From Martelella lutilitoris (GTDB lineage: Bacteria; Pseudomonadota; Alphaproteobacteria; Rhizobiales; Rhizobiaceae), in assembly GCF_005924265.1 (NCBI RefSeq), contig NZ_VCLB01000009.1, positions 124,001 to 188,000 of the forward strand: a stretch of 64,000 nucleotides of DNA. The letters are read 5' to 3'. A model generated the notes under the pieces. The model searched no databases. It was not told where the DNA came from and worked only from the letters and a program-made list of their open reading frames with translations. Position 1 is the first letter of the stretch, and every line of letters begins with the position of its first letter. Below are positions 1 through 8,683 of the stretch, piece after piece. The position numbers were made by a program, and so were the translations under genes.

Positions 1-123
1 CGCTGGCCGCAGCGCCGCCGGCAACGCCTGCAACTCCTCGAAATGACCGACGAACGGCTGCGGGATATCGGCATCGAGCCGCATCAGGCCCGGCAAGAAG
101 CCAGCCGTCCGTTCTGGAGCTAG
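1..123 (+). CDS. DUF1127 (YjiS-like) protein, C-terminal part
   Basis: The window opens inside a reading frame of 40 residues that ends with TAG. It reads RWPQRRRQRLQLLEMTDERL, then an RDIGIEPHQA core, and finishes EASRPFWS. The Arg-rich start, the L-x-D-I-G core and the ending 'A.RPFW' are the hallmarks of the DUF1127 domain, found in very small, often abundant proteins of rhizobia; in some of them this domain binds RNA. The N-terminus lies outside the window, so full length cannot be judged. Its stop codon shares bases with the stop codon of the convergent mntR gene. Confidence 0.75.
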   Translation, partial: RWPQRRRQRLQLLEMTDERLRDIGIEPHQARQEASRPFWS

Positions 124-536
124 CCCTTCTTCAAAAACGCCTCGAAGGCCGCGAGCGTCTCGTCGGAGACATGATGCTCGATGCCTTCGGCGTCGAGCTC
201 GGCAGCCTCTTTGGGAACGCCGACGGCCAGAAGCAGATCGAAAACCAGGGCGTGGCGGATGCGTGCCTTCTCGGCCATGGCCTCGCCGGCCTCCGTCAGA
301 AACACGCCGCGATAGGGCCGCGATGTCGCAAGCCCCTCGCGCTTCAGCCGGGAAACGGCCTTTGCCGCCGTCGGATGGGCAATGCCCATGGCTCTGGCGA
401 TATCGACCAGTCGCGCTTCGCCGTGCTCCTCGGTCAGGTCAGCGATCAGTTCGGTATAGTCCTCCAGAAGCGCGGAGGCGCGTTCCGAGCGGGCCTTGGA
501 GAATCGATCCGCCTGATTGTCGGTTCCGTCGCTCAT
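120..536 (-). CDS. mntR: Manganese-responsive regulator MntR (DtxR family)
   Basis: This 138-residue protein is a DtxR/MntR-family metalloregulator that senses Mn2+ and represses manganese uptake. A winged helix-turn-helix occupies about residues 40-80 (ARLVDIARAMGIAHPTAAKA). The metal ligands known from Bacillus subtilis MntR (D8, E11, H77, E99, E102, H103) are matched by D26, E29, H95, E117, E120 and H121 with exactly the same spacing, so both metal sites look intact. There is no C-terminal SH3-like domain, as in other short MntR proteins. It is divergent from mntH, whose promoter carries a typical MntR box. The MntR family and the MntH target are well established; regulation here is inferred from that operator. 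Confidence 0.93.
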   Translation of the reverse strand: MSDGTDNQADRFSKARSERASALLEDYTELIADLTEEHGEARLVDIARAMGIAHPTAAKAVSRLKREGLATSRPYRGVFLTEAGEAMAEKARIRHALVFDLLLAVGVPKEAAELDAEGIEHHVSDETLAAFEAFLKKG

Positions 537-660
537 ATCCTTCTCCCATGCCCTCCGGGACCAGACTGTCCCGATCGTCCGCCAGAAAAGCCAGTTCCTG
601 TGGCGAAATCAAGCCCGTATACACTTTCAAGCCGCGGCTACACTTTGTCATCAGCAAGCC

Positions 661-766
661 TAGCGCATCGGCCCGAAAATCGGAATCGATTTTCGGAAAG
701 CACGATGCGTGGATTCAATAGGCTAGAGCGTCCTTTGTGCATCCGAATGGATGCACGGCGCTCTAG
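661..766. repeat. RIME-like double-palindrome repeat, copy 1
   Basis: A 106-bp intergenic element with two hairpins. The first pairs CCGAAAATCG (673-682) with CGATTTTCGG (687-696) inside an outer GCATCG/CGATGC pair. The second runs 723-766 between CTAGAG and CTCTAG and is imperfect. A near-identical copy lies at 2189-2298. Size and the two-palindrome plan match the Rhizobium-specific intergenic mosaic element (RIME1, about 108 bp); that family name is from memory. It lies between mntR and mntH, upstream of the mntH promoter. Confidence 0.75.
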
Positions 767-810
767 CCGGAACCAAAGCCCGGCGAAAGGCTTTGCTCAT
801 ATAACGCCGA

Positions 811-839
811 TTGACAAAAATGTAGCCTAGGCTATATCT
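811..839 (+). promoter_or_regulatory. mntH promoter with embedded MntR box
   Basis: A -35 hexamer TTGACA (811-816) and a -10 hexamer TATATC (833-838) are 16 bp apart. The spacer holds the perfect 12-bp palindrome TAGCCTAGGCTA (823-834). The wider site at 818-839 follows the enterobacterial MntR box pattern (AAA..TAGC....GGCTA..T.T). A repressor bound here would cover the polymerase site, which fits Mn-dependent repression of mntH by the neighbouring MntR. The rest of 537-877 holds repeat copy 1 and no gene that can be supported. Confidence 0.82.
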
Positions 840-877
840 GGAATCATTGTAAAACTCTTTTCTGCGCAAATATTAGA

Positions 878-2191
878 ATGTCAGACCCTCAATCCAGACG
901 TCCCTCGCTGAGTGATCGCACCAATACGGCGATCGAACAGGCCATGGCTTCCGGCCGAATCAAGCCGCGCTCGGCGCTGCTCTTCGTCGGTCCGGCCGTC
1001 ATCGCCTCCATCGCCTATGTCGATCCCGGCAATTACGCGACGAACATCCAGGCGGGCGCCGGCTATGGCTATACGCTGCTGTGGGTCGTGCTGTTCGCCA
1101 ATCTGATCGCCATGCTGTTCCAGGGCCTGTCCGCCAAGCTCGGCATCGTCACCGGCCGCAATCTGGCGGAAGTCTGTCGCGACGAGTTTTCCAAGCCCGT
1201 TGTGATCGCGATGTGGATCGTCAGCGAGATCGCCGCCATGGCGACCGATCTTGCCGAGTTTCTCGGCGGCGCCATCGGCCTTGCGCTGCTGTTCGACATG
1301 CCGTTGATGGCGGGCATGGGCGTCACGGCGATTGTGACCTACGGCATCCTGCTGTTCGAACGGCGCGGTTTCCGCCCGATGGAGCTGATCATTGGCGCGC
1401 TGATCGGCGTGATCAGCCTCTGCTACATCGTCGAACTGTTCATCGCCCCGATCGCCTGGGGCGAGGCGGCCTTCCACATCGTCAGGCCGGACCTTCCCGA
1501 CGCCACGGCGCTGGCGATCGCCGTCGGCATCATCGGCGCGACCGTGATGCCGCACGCCGTGTTCCTGCATTCGGGCCTTACCCAGCACCGCATCAGGATC
1601 GGCAACGAGGCCGACCGCCGCCGTGTGCTGCGCTTTTCCAACACCGAGGTTGTGCTGGCGCTCGCCGTTGCCGGCGTGGTCAACATGGCGATGGTGATGA
1701 TGGCGGCAAGCGCCTTCCACAAGGGCCACAGCGAGGTGGCCGAGATCGAGACCGCCTATCACATGCTGACCCCGCTTCTCGGCGGGGCGGCAGCCGGCGC
1801 CTTCCTGATTTCGCTGATCGCTTCGGGCATATCGAGCTCGGTGGTCGGCACCATGGCGGGGCAGATGATCATGCAGGGTTTTGTCGGTTTCCGCATTCCC
1901 ATCTGGCTGCGCCGGCTGATCACCATGGCGCCGGCCTTCATCGTCGTGGCGCTCGGCGTCAATGCGACGGAAGCGCTGGTCGTCAGCCAGATCATCCTGT
2001 CGATCGCGCTGCCTGTGCCGATGATCTCATTGGTGATCTTTACCCGCAGCCGCGCGATCATGGGCGAGTATGCCAATGGCCGGCTGATCGGGACGCTGGC
2101 GATCCTCGGTTCGCTCGCCGTGCTCTCGCTCAACATCGTGCTGCTGCTGCAGACCTTCGGCGTGCCGATCCCGGGGCTTGCGACCGGCTAG
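878..2191 (+). CDS. mntH: Mn2+/proton symporter MntH (Nramp family)
   Basis: A 437-residue Nramp-family inner-membrane transporter with about eleven hydrophobic segments, importing Mn2+ (and less well Fe2+) with protons. The TM1 motif DPGN is present (D49, P50, G51, N52), and the TM6 motif MPH is at 224-226 with A221 three residues before it. D49, N52, A221 and M224 correspond to the metal-coordinating positions of Nramp structures. The ATG at 878 lies about 40 bp after the -10 box. The preceding Shine-Dalgarno is weak, and a start at an internal ATG (944) would remove only the cytoplasmic N-tail. The TAG stop is formed by the first three bases of repeat copy 2. Confidence 0.95.
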   Translation: MSDPQSRRPSLSDRTNTAIEQAMASGRIKPRSALLFVGPAVIASIAYVDPGNYATNIQAGAGYGYTLLWVVLFANLIAMLFQGLSAKLGIVTGRNLAEVCRDEFSKPVVIAMWIVSEIAAMATDLAEFLGGAIGLALLFDMPLMAGMGVTAIVTYGILLFERRGFRPMELIIGALIGVISLCYIVELFIAPIAWGEAAFHIVRPDLPDATALAIAVGIIGATVMPHAVFLHSGLTQHRIRIGNEADRRRVLRFSNTEVVLALAVAGVVNMAMVMMAASAFHKGHSEVAEIETAYHMLTPLLGGAAAGAFLISLIASGISSSVVGTMAGQMIMQGFVGFRIPIWLRRLITMAPAFIVVALGVNATEALVVSQIILSIALPVPMISLVIFTRSRAIMGEYANGRLIGTLAILGSLAVLSLNIVLLLQTFGVPIPGLATG

Positions 2192-2298
2192 CGCATCGGC
2201 CCGAAAATCGGAATCGATTTTCGGAAAGCACGATGCGTAGATTCAATAGGCTAGAGCGTCCTTTGTGCGTCCAAATGGACGCACAAAGGACGCTCTAG
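2189..2298. repeat. RIME-like double-palindrome repeat, copy 2, with a 22-bp perfect stem
   Basis: The second copy of the element at 661-766, differing at a few bases. Its right half (2251-2298) is a perfect inverted repeat: 22 bp on each side of a 4-nt loop (AAAT at 2273-2276). It starts with the TAG that ends mntH and ends with CTCTAG, whose reverse complement gives the TAG of murI. It therefore fills the whole convergent gap and could act as a two-way transcription end or protect both 3' ends. No clear T-run follows, so it is not a classic terminator. Confidence 0.8.
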
Positions 2299-3110
2299 CG
2301 CACTGCCGCGTCGGCAACCATCAGTCCGAAGCCCTGCATCAGTCGCTTGATCTCCGCTCGGACATCGCTGCTGGTGAAGATCGCGATGTCGCGGTTTGCC
2401 CCCTCGATCGCCGCAGACGGCCGCGCGCCCAGAACGCGCCTTGCCTGCAGCGCAATCGCCTCCGCCGGGTTGAGCCAATCGACCGGCCACGGCGCAAGCT
2501 TGCGGAAACGGTTGGCAAGGAAGGGATAATGCGTGCAGGCGAGCACGACGATATCGGTGCGCCGGCCGTTCTCTTCCACGAAGCAGGGCGCGATTTCCGC
2601 CCACAAGGCCTCGTCCGTCACGTCTCCCCCGCTGATATAGGCCTCGGCCAGCGCCGCCAGATATCTCGAGCCGACCAGCCGGGCATGGCAATGGGCGGCG
2701 AAGCTCTCGATCAGCGCGCGGGTGTAATCGCGTTTGACTGTCGCCGGCGTCGCCAGAACCGAGATCAGCCCCGAAGCGGTGCGCTCGGCCGCCGGCTTGA
2801 TCGCCGGAACCGTGCCGACGAAATCGGTTGCCGGAAACCGGGCACGCAGCGCGCTGCCGGCAAGCGTGAAGGCGGTGTTGCAGGCGATGATGACGCAGGC
2901 CGGACGGAATTCGGCGAGCAGGCGCTCGAACAGCGCCAGAAGATGGGTCAGCAGCGCCTCCTCAGGCCAATCGCCATAGGGAAAGGCGGCATTGTCGGCG
3001 ACATAGACGAAGCGCCGGTCCGGCATCAGCATGCGCGCCTCGCGCAGCACGGTCAGCCCGCCAATGCCGGAATCGAAGACGAGGACCGGAGCTTCGGCGG
3101 CCTCAGCCAT
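2295..3110 (-). CDS. murI: Glutamate racemase
   Basis: This 271-residue protein interconverts L- and D-glutamate, supplying D-Glu for the peptidoglycan stem peptide in the cytoplasm. Both catalytic cysteines are visible, C77 in ACNTA and C192 in ACTHYPF. The N-terminal substrate loop [10 protein letters not shown] (12-21) and the ADNAAFPYG segment (38-46) are conserved. Its ATG overlaps the last 8 bases of the upstream methyltransferase gene, so the two are probably translated from one mRNA. Its stop codon lies in repeat copy 2. Confidence 0.95.
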   Translation of the reverse strand: MAEAAEAPVLVFDSGIGGLTVLREARMLMPDRRFVYVADNAAFPYGDWPEEALLTHLLALFERLLAEFRPACVIIACNTAFTLAGSALRARFPATDFVGTVPAIKPAAERTASGLISVLATPATVKRDYTRALIESFAAHCHARLVGSRYLAALAEAYISGGDVTDEALWAEIAPCFVEENGRRTDIVVLACTHYPFLANRFRKLAPWPVDWLNPAEAIALQARRVLGARPSAAIEGANRDIAIFTSSDVRAEIKRLMQGFGLMVADAAVR

Positions 3111-3912
3111 CGCTGCCCTCGCCGCCGCGCGGGTTCCTGCGGCTGTATCTGTCGAGCGAGGAGATCACCCCGCGCAGAAGGTGGATTTCCTGCATGCTCA
3201 TGGCGCGCCGGGTGAACACCGAGCGCAGATTGTCGATCATGCGCGGCTTCTTGTCGGCCGGACGGAAATAGCCGCGGGCATCGAGGGCCTCTTCCAGATG
3301 GCCGAAAAAGCCGAAGAGATCCTTTTTCGTCGCCGGCGTCTGCTCGACCGCCTGGAACGGCGTCTGGCTCTCGTCCGCCATGCCGGATTTCATCCACTCG
3401 TAGGACATCAGCAGCACCGCCTGGGCGATGTTGAGCGAGGCAAAGGCCGGATTGACCGGAAAGGTGACGATCTCGTCCGCCATGCCGACCTCCTCATTGT
3501 TGAGGCCCCAGCGTTCGCGGCCGAAGAGAATGCCGGTGCGCTCGCCGCCGCGATGGCGCGTTCGCAGCGTGCGGGCGGCAACGCTCGGTCCCCTCACCGG
3601 CTTGAAGCCGTCGCGACTGCGCGCCGTCGTGGCATAGACGAAGTTGAGATCGGAAATCGCATCGGCGAGGCTGTCATGCACGCTCGCGCCGTCGATCACA
3701 TGGTCGGCCTTGGAGGCGGCGGCGCGGGCCGTGTCGCTCGGCCAGCCGTCGCGCGGGTCGACAAGGCGCAGTTCGGCAAGGCCGAAATTCGCCATGGCGC
3801 GGGCCACCATGCCGATGTTCTCGCCCAGCTGCGGGTTTACCAGAATGATCACCGGACCTTCGGCGATGAGCGGGAGCTCGCTGTTCGTGCCTGCCATGGC
3901 ATCCTTCTTCAT
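3103..3912 (-). CDS. trmJ: TrmJ-type tRNA/rRNA 2'-O-methyltransferase (SPOUT family)
   Basis: A 269-residue SpoU/TrmH-family RNA methyltransferase of the TrmJ group, which in E. coli methylates the ribose of tRNA position 32 using S-adenosylmethionine. The start [19 protein letters not shown] is the family's motif 1. The trefoil-knot AdoMet site follows in the second half: [16 protein letters not shown], then [21 protein letters not shown]. The C-terminal ~90 residues form the helical extension typical of TrmJ. The exact tRNA target is inferred from the family. It is the first gene of a two-gene unit with murI. Confidence 0.85.
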   Translation of the reverse strand: MKKDAMAGTNSELPLIAEGPVIILVNPQLGENIGMVARAMANFGLAELRLVDPRDGWPSDTARAAASKADHVIDGASVHDSLADAISDLNFVYATTARSRDGFKPVRGPSVAARTLRTRHRGGERTGILFGRERWGLNNEEVGMADEIVTFPVNPAFASLNIAQAVLLMSYEWMKSGMADESQTPFQAVEQTPATKKDLFGFFGHLEEALDARGYFRPADKKPRMIDNLRSVFTRRAMSMQEIHLLRGVISSLDRYSRRNPRGGEGSDG

Positions 3913-3970
3913 TTCGAACGATTGCAGCGGCTTATCGCTCCGCAGGCCAATGAATGCAAGAAAAACGCCG

Positions 3971-4411
3971 TCAATCCGGCAAGGTCATGCGGCCGTCCGC
4001 ATCAAGCGGCGAGAACGGATTATACGCGACTTCCCACAAATGCCCTTCCGGATCGGCGAAATAGCCGCTGTAGCCGCCCCAGAACACCGCCTCCCCCGGC
4101 TTCACCACCGTCGCGCCGCACTGCGCGGCAAAGGCGATGGTTTCATCGACCGCAGCAGGCGAACCCACATTATAGGCAAGAGCTACGCCGGAAAATGCCG
4201 GCCTCTCTTCCGGGATGTCCGAAAGCCCCGCATCATCGGCCAGCGCCCTGCGCCCGAAAAGGCCGAGCACGATGCCATCGAGCCCGAAAAAGCTCACCCC
4301 CTCCTGCGAGGCCGAGGACCGTTTCCAGCCGAGCCGCTCATAAAAGGCGGTTGCCGCCGGCAGATCGTCGACGCCGAGTGTGATCATGCTGATCCTGCGC
4401 TGAAGGGGCAT
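3971..4411 (-). CDS. VOC (glyoxalase/bleomycin resistance) superfamily protein
   Basis: A 146-residue vicinal-oxygen-chelate fold protein. It shows the paired beta-alpha-beta-beta-beta pattern: ISMITLGVDDLPAATAFYERLGW at the start and FADPEGHLWEVAYNPF at the end. The second block carries the usual C-terminal Glu ligand (HLWEV). The ATG at 4411 is chosen because GGGAG lies six bases upstream and the fold begins there; an upstream in-frame start at 4495 adds 28 residues unlike the family. The substrate cannot be told from sequence; many close relatives are annotated only as VOC or glyoxalase proteins. Confidence 0.8.
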   Translation of the reverse strand: MPLQRRISMITLGVDDLPAATAFYERLGWKRSSASQEGVSFFGLDGIVLGLFGRRALADDAGLSDIPEERPAFSGVALAYNVGSPAAVDETIAFAAQCGATVVKPGEAVFWGGYSGYFADPEGHLWEVAYNPFSPLDADGRMTLPD

Positions 4412-4625
4412 CCCTAACTCCCGAAAACATCCATTTTGTTCTTTATATGTTCTCACGAATTCAGGCGGCAGGCTACAGGAAATGGAGCCGTCCAAGAGGA
4501 ATTTTTTCTCCGCTTGACGCAGGGTTGAGGCCCAAACTGGGCAAACACAATACGGTAAAATATTACCTCAATCGCAAGACATTGAAAAATATACAAAATT
4601 CATTTATTTAGTCACGCAATAGCGC

Positions 4626-4654
4626 TTGACGTTCAGCAAAGCGCTCTCTATACA
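4626..4654 (+). promoter_or_regulatory. rplM-rpsI promoter
   Basis: TTGACG (4626-4631) and TATACA (4649-4654) are separated by exactly 17 bp, a near-consensus housekeeping promoter. Transcription would begin around 4661, leaving a leader of about 100 nt before rplM. That leader might hold a ribosomal-protein feedback site, but no clear structure was found. The rest of 4412-4762 (351 bp) is AT-richer than its surroundings and shows no gene. Confidence 0.75.
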
Positions 4655-4762
4655 ACCGCCAACATATGCGCATCCCGCATCTGTTACCGCTTGGATACGC
4701 CAAGCAAAGCAACAAGAAACGTCCGTTCCTCGGGATCGGATTGAATTTGAGAGTATCAGAAA

Positions 4763-5227
4763 ATGGTTACCTTCTCCCAGAAGCCTGAAGAGGTGGTGAA
4801 GAAGTGGGTCGTGATCGATGCCGAAGGCCTCGTCCTCGGCCGTCTCGCTTCGCTCGTCGCCATGCGTCTTCGCGGCAAGCATAAAGCCACCTACACCCCG
4901 CATGTCGATGATGGCGACAATGTCATCGTCATCAATGCCGAAAAGGTCGCGATGACCGGCAAGAAGTACAATGACAAGATGTACTACTGGCACACCGGTT
5001 ATCCGGGCGGCATCAAGGAGCGCAATGCGCGCCAGATCATCGAGGGCCGCTTCCCCGAGCGCGTCATCGAGAAGGCTGTCGAGCGCATGATCCCGCGCGG
5101 TCCGCTTGGCCGTCGCCAGATGAAGAACCTGCGCGTTTACGCCGGCACCAACCACCCGCATGAAGCCCAGCAGCCCGAAGTCCTCGACGTTGCCAAGCTC
5201 AACAAGAAGAATGTAAGGAGCGCTTAA
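4763..5227 (+). CDS. rplM: 50S ribosomal protein L13 (uL13)
   Basis: This 154-residue protein is L13 of the large ribosomal subunit, one of the first proteins to bind 23S rRNA. Conserved blocks are [18 protein letters not shown], the [18 protein letters not shown] segment, HTGYPGG and [19 protein letters not shown] purine-rich GAGAG precedes the ATG. Its TAA stop shares one base with the ATG of rpsI (TAATG), the usual L13-S9 coupling. Confidence 0.98.
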   Translation: MVTFSQKPEEVVKKWVVIDAEGLVLGRLASLVAMRLRGKHKATYTPHVDDGDNVIVINAEKVAMTGKKYNDKMYYWHTGYPGGIKERNARQIIEGRFPERVIEKAVERMIPRGPLGRRQMKNLRVYAGTNHPHEAQQPEVLDVAKLNKKNVRSA

Positions 5228-5706
5228 TGGCTGACCTGTCCGATCTGAAGGCACTTGGCGACTCCGCCACGACCTCCGAAGCCCCCGCAGCCCCCGTCCA
5301 CGAACGCAAGGTTGACGATCTCGGCCGCGCCTATGCCACCGGCAAGCGCAAGGACGCCGTCGCCCGCGTATGGGTCAAGGCCGGTACCGGCAAGATCACC
5401 GTCAACGGCAAGGACTTCACCGAATATTTCGGTCGTCCGGTCCTGCAGATGATCCTGCAGCAGCCGATCGTCCTGACGTCGCGCGACGGCCAGTTCGATA
5501 TCGTCGCAACCGTTACCGGCGGCGGTCTTTCCGGCCAGGCGGGCGCCGTGCGCCACGGCATCTCCAAGGCTCTGACCTATTTCGAGCCGGAACTGCGCGG
5601 CATCCTGAAGAAGGGTGGTTTCCTCACCCGCGACAGCCGCGTCGTCGAGCGCAAGAAGTACGGTCGCGCGAAAGCCCGCCGTTCGTTCCAGTTCTCCAAG
5701 CGCTGA
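5227..5706 (+). CDS. rpsI: 30S ribosomal protein S9 (uS9)
   Basis: S9 of the small subunit, 159 residues. The first ~35 residues form an acidic, Ala/Pro-containing extension common in alphaproteobacteria, and the S9 core starts at [19 protein letters not shown]. The invariant C-terminal tail ending RRSFQFSKR, which reaches the P-site tRNA, is intact. It is translationally coupled to rplM through the TAATG overlap and followed by a strong terminator. Confidence 0.98.
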   Translation: MADLSDLKALGDSATTSEAPAAPVHERKVDDLGRAYATGKRKDAVARVWVKAGTGKITVNGKDFTEYFGRPVLQMILQQPIVLTSRDGQFDIVATVTGGGLSGQAGAVRHGISKALTYFEPELRGILKKGGFLTRDSRVVERKKYGRAKARRSFQFSKR

Positions 5707-5731
5707 TTTCAAAAGCCGCTTGCAATTATCG

Positions 5732-5760
5732 AAAAGGGCCGCGATCGCGGCCCTTTTTTG
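5732..5760. terminator. Bidirectional intrinsic terminator between rpsI and lpxB
   Basis: A perfect palindrome, with AAAAGGGCCGC (5732-5742) paired to GCGGCCCTTTT (5747-5757) around GATC, followed by more T on the + strand. The minus strand also shows a stem followed by TTTTC. It can therefore end rplM-rpsI and the convergent lpx operon. Confidence 0.85.
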
Positions 5761-5780
5761 TTTTCCGGCTTTTCGGTCGG

Positions 5781-6944
5781 CTAGAGCCTGTTCTGATCCT
5801 TAAGCACCTGAAGCGTTACTTCCGCAGCCCGCCTGCCGGGTGGAACCGCCGTGCGCATCTTCGCAAAGACCTCGTCGAAACCGTCCAGCATCGTTCGCCG
5901 CTGCGGCGTGTCGCGGGTCAGAAGCTCCATCCACCGCGCCAGCGCGCCGGCCCGCATCGTGTCGTCGAAATATTCCGGCACCAGCGGCCGGTCGGCTATG
6001 AGATTCGGCAGCGAGGCGGACCAAATGGTAATCTTCTTCAGCATGAACCGGCCGATGAAATCCGCCTTGTAGGCCGAAATGACCGGGATGCCGGAAAGCG
6101 CCAGTTCCAGCACCACCGTGCCGGAGGCGGCAACGGCCGCATGCGCCGCAGCGAAGGCTTCCCATTTCGCCGCGTCACCGACCACAATCTCCGGCGTTAC
6201 CGGCCAATCGGCAATGGCGGCGCGCACCAGCGCCTCACGGCGGGTGACCGTCGGCAGCACGAAGCGCGGCATCGCATTGCGCCCGGCATAGATTTTGGCG
6301 ACATCTCGGAAGACCGGCGCGAGACTGTTGATCTCGCCCGCGCGCGAACCCGGTAAAAGCAGGATGGTCGGCGCCTCCCCCTCTCCCGGCAAGGCAGTGT
6401 TGCGACGGGCCGCGAGGACGCCCGGCTCTTCGCTCAGGCGGTGGCCGACAAAGGTGGTGGGCGGCCCGCCGAGCCGCTGCATGGCCTCCGGCTCGAACGG
6501 CAGAACCGCCAACACATGATCGACATAGGCCAGCATGTCGCGCGCGCGATATTCCTTCCAGGCCCAGACGCTGGGACAGACATAATTGACCACGGGCAGA
6601 TCCGGCAGCGCCTTCTTCACCCGTTTGGCCACCCGATGGGTGAAATCCGGACTGTCAATGATGATGAGCACGTCCGGCCGCGCGGCAATCAGCGCGTCCG
6701 CCGTCTGGCCAATGCGGCGGATCAGAAGCGGCAGCCTCGCAAGCACCTGGGTAAAGCCCATGATCGACAGGTCGGAATAGTCAAACAGCGACTCCAGTCC
6801 CTGGGCGGCGAGCGCATCACCGCCGACGCCGACGAGTTCCACCGGGCCGCCATGCATCGTCTTCAGCGCGGCAACCAGGTCGCCGCCAAGCAGATCGCCG
6901 GAAACCTCTCCCGCGATCACGCCGATTTTCAAGCTTCTGGACAA
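5781..6944 (-). CDS. lpxB: Lipid-A-disaccharide synthase
   Basis: A GT19-family glycosyltransferase of 387 residues that joins UDP-diacylglucosamine and lipid X into the tetraacyl disaccharide of lipid A at the inner membrane face. The N-terminus KIGVIAGEVSGDLLGGDLV and the nucleotide-binding block LLLPGSRAGEINSL are characteristic. The length is usual for the family. It is the last gene of the leftward lpx block, 30 bp after lpxI, and ends just before the bidirectional terminator. Confidence 0.96.
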   Translation of the reverse strand: MSRSLKIGVIAGEVSGDLLGGDLVAALKTMHGGPVELVGVGGDALAAQGLESLFDYSDLSIMGFTQVLARLPLLIRRIGQTADALIAARPDVLIIIDSPDFTHRVAKRVKKALPDLPVVNYVCPSVWAWKEYRARDMLAYVDHVLAVLPFEPEAMQRLGGPPTTFVGHRLSEEPGVLAARRNTALPGEGEAPTILLLPGSRAGEINSLAPVFRDVAKIYAGRNAMPRFVLPTVTRREALVRAAIADWPVTPEIVVGDAAKWEAFAAAHAAVAASGTVVLELALSGIPVISAYKADFIGRFMLKKITIWSASLPNLIADRPLVPEYFDDTMRAGALARWMELLTRDTPQRRTMLDGFDEVFAKMRTAVPPGRRAAEVTLQVLKDQNRL

Positions 6945-6974
6945 GAGGTTCCCTCCGCTGAATGTACCGCTCGT

Positions 6975-7856
6975 TCAGAGGACCGGCTTCATTGCCGTGT
7001 CCGGCTCCAGCCCCAACAGGAAGAGCCCTGCCCTGTCGGCCTCGGCAATCGCCTCGGCGCGGTCAAGCACCAGCGCCCGCCCGGCCTCCACAGCAATGCC
7101 GCCCAGCCCGGCGGCAGCCGCCGCACGCACCGTCTCCGGGCCGATCGACGGCAGGTCGGCGCGCAGATCCTGCTGCGGTTTGCAGAGTTTGACAAGGACG
7201 CCGCGACGCTTCTGTGAAATCCGGCCGGCTTCGCGCATGGCCCGCACGCGCTCGAGCATCTGGTCGGTGCCCTCCGCGCCCTCAAGCGCCACCACCCGCC
7301 CGCCAAGACTGACGGCCCCCTGCCCGATATCCATGGAGCCGATGACGCGCGCCGCCCGGGCCGCAGCGTCGATATCGGCGCGAGCCTCTCGATCCAGCGC
7401 GACAGCGCCGAGCGTGCCCGCCGTCGCCAGAAGATCGCCGGCGATATTCTGCGCGGCGATGATCTCGAAGCCGTGGCGCTCGAACAGGTCGATCACCATG
7501 CGCAACACCTTGTCATCGCCGCCGCTGCGCAGTTTTTTCAGGATTGCCGGCAGCGACCAGATCACCCGCGCCGTCGGGCGCAGGCTCGTCAGCTCGGGAC
7601 GGGAACGCACCCCGCCGGAGAGCACGACCCTGCGGATCCCGCGCTTCTGCAGCGCCGCGACAACCGGCCGAAACCCGCCGAGATCGGCGTCCATATGTTC
7701 GAAATCCGACCAGTCATTGCCGCCCTCGCCGCGCAACTGAACGATGAAAGCCGGCGTACCGGCCTCCCGTGCGGCTTCGGCGACATAAAGGGGCAGACGG
7801 CCGTTTCCGGCAATGATCGCGACCGGCTCCGCATCGCGGGCCGATATCCCGCTCAC
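6975..7856 (-). CDS. lpxI: UDP-2,3-diacylglucosamine pyrophosphatase LpxI (DUF1009)
   Basis: A 293-residue LpxI protein, which replaces LpxH in alphaproteobacteria and hydrolyses UDP-2,3-diacylglucosamine to lipid X and UMP. The N-terminal Rossmann-like part begins VAIIAGNGRLPLYVAEAA. The C-terminal DUF1009 catalytic part contains GSMDIGQGAVSLGGRVVALE and EGTDQMLERV. Its place between lpxA and lpxB supports the call. The start codon overlaps the lpxA stop by four bases (ATGA). Confidence 0.95.
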   Translation of the reverse strand: MSGISARDAEPVAIIAGNGRLPLYVAEAAREAGTPAFIVQLRGEGGNDWSDFEHMDADLGGFRPVVAALQKRGIRRVVLSGGVRSRPELTSLRPTARVIWSLPAILKKLRSGGDDKVLRMVIDLFERHGFEIIAAQNIAGDLLATAGTLGAVALDREARADIDAAARAARVIGSMDIGQGAVSLGGRVVALEGAEGTDQMLERVRAMREAGRISQKRRGVLVKLCKPQQDLRADLPSIGPETVRAAAAAGLGGIAVEAGRALVLDRAEAIAEADRAGLFLLGLEPDTAMKPVL

Positions 7857-8683
7857 GCCTGGCTGCCCCGGCGCCGCGAACCCGGTGTGGTCAGCGCCCG
7901 CTCGCTGTCGCGGTCGAGAATGAAATCGACGATCTCGCGGGCAGCCCCCTCAAGCGCATCCGGCCCGCTGCGCAGGGCCCTTGCGTTTTCCACGACGGTG
8001 CCTGCGGAAAAGATCGTCTGGTAGGCGCGCCGCACGGCATGGACCTCGCCCTTGCTCATGCCCGCGCGCTGCATGCCGACCACGTTCAGCCCGCCCATTA
8101 AGGCCGGATTGTCGACGACCATCGCATAGGGAATGACATCATTGACGACGCCCGCAAGTCCGCCGATGAAAGCCTGACGGCCGATCTGCACGAACTGGTG
8201 GATTGCCGCGCCGCCGCTCAGGATCGCCCTGTCGTGCACGGTCGCATGACCGCCGATCATCACATTGTTTGACAGGATCACATGATTGCCGATGCGGCAG
8301 TCATGGCCGACATGGGAATTGGCCAGAAACAGATTGTCGTGGCCGACAATGGTTTCGCCGCCGCCATGGGAGGAACCGGTATTGACGGTCACGCCCTCGC
8401 GAAAAATGCAATTGGCGCCGATCTCAAGGCGCGTATCGCTGCCATCGTGGCGAATGCTCTGCGGCGCGCCGCCGATGACGGCCATGGGAAAAACCTGGCA
8501 GCCATTGCCAAGTCGCGTGATGCCCTCGACCACCGCGTGATGGTGAAGCTTCACATTGTCGCCGAGCACGACATTCGCGCCGACATAGCAGAACGCGCCG
8601 ATCTCGGCATGCTCACCAATCACGGCTCCGTCCTCGACAACAGCAGTCCTGTCGATCTTCGCGGAGCTGGAAATCCTGGTCAT
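7853..8683 (-). CDS. lpxA: UDP-N-acetylglucosamine O-acyltransferase
   Basis: LpxA (276 residues from this start) transfers a 3-hydroxyacyl chain from acyl-ACP to UDP-GlcNAc, the first step of lipid A synthesis. Most of the protein is a left-handed beta-helix of hexapeptide repeats, beginning [20 protein letters not shown]. The C-terminal helical ACP-binding part follows [19 protein letters not shown]. The ATG at 8683 is preferred because it overlaps the fabZ TGA as ATGA and matches the usual N-terminus. A longer frame reaching 8770 only adds fabZ antisense-like residues. Confidence 0.95.
   Translation of the reverse strand: MTRISSSAKIDRTAVVEDGAVIGEHAEIGAFCYVGANVVLGDNVKLHHHAVVEGITRLGNGCQVFPMAVIGGAPQSIRHDGSDTRLEIGANCIFREGVTVNTGSSHGGGETIVGHDNLFLANSHVGHDCRIGNHVILSNNVMIGGHATVHDRAILSGGAAIHQFVQIGRQAFIGGLAGVVNDVIPYAMVVDNPALMGGLNVVGMQRAGMSKGEVHAVRRAYQTIFSAGTVVENARALRSGPDALEGAAREIVDFILDRDSERALTTPGSRRRGSQA

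Noticed and set aside
171-830. A 219-codon frame opposite mntR and through the repeat
   Set aside because: Shadow of mntR extended by the palindromic repeat; it runs across the mntH operator.
537-877. Mn2+ riboswitch (yybP-ykoY type) in the mntH leader
   Set aside because: The leader after the promoter is only about 35 nt, too short for that fold; the MntR box explains control.
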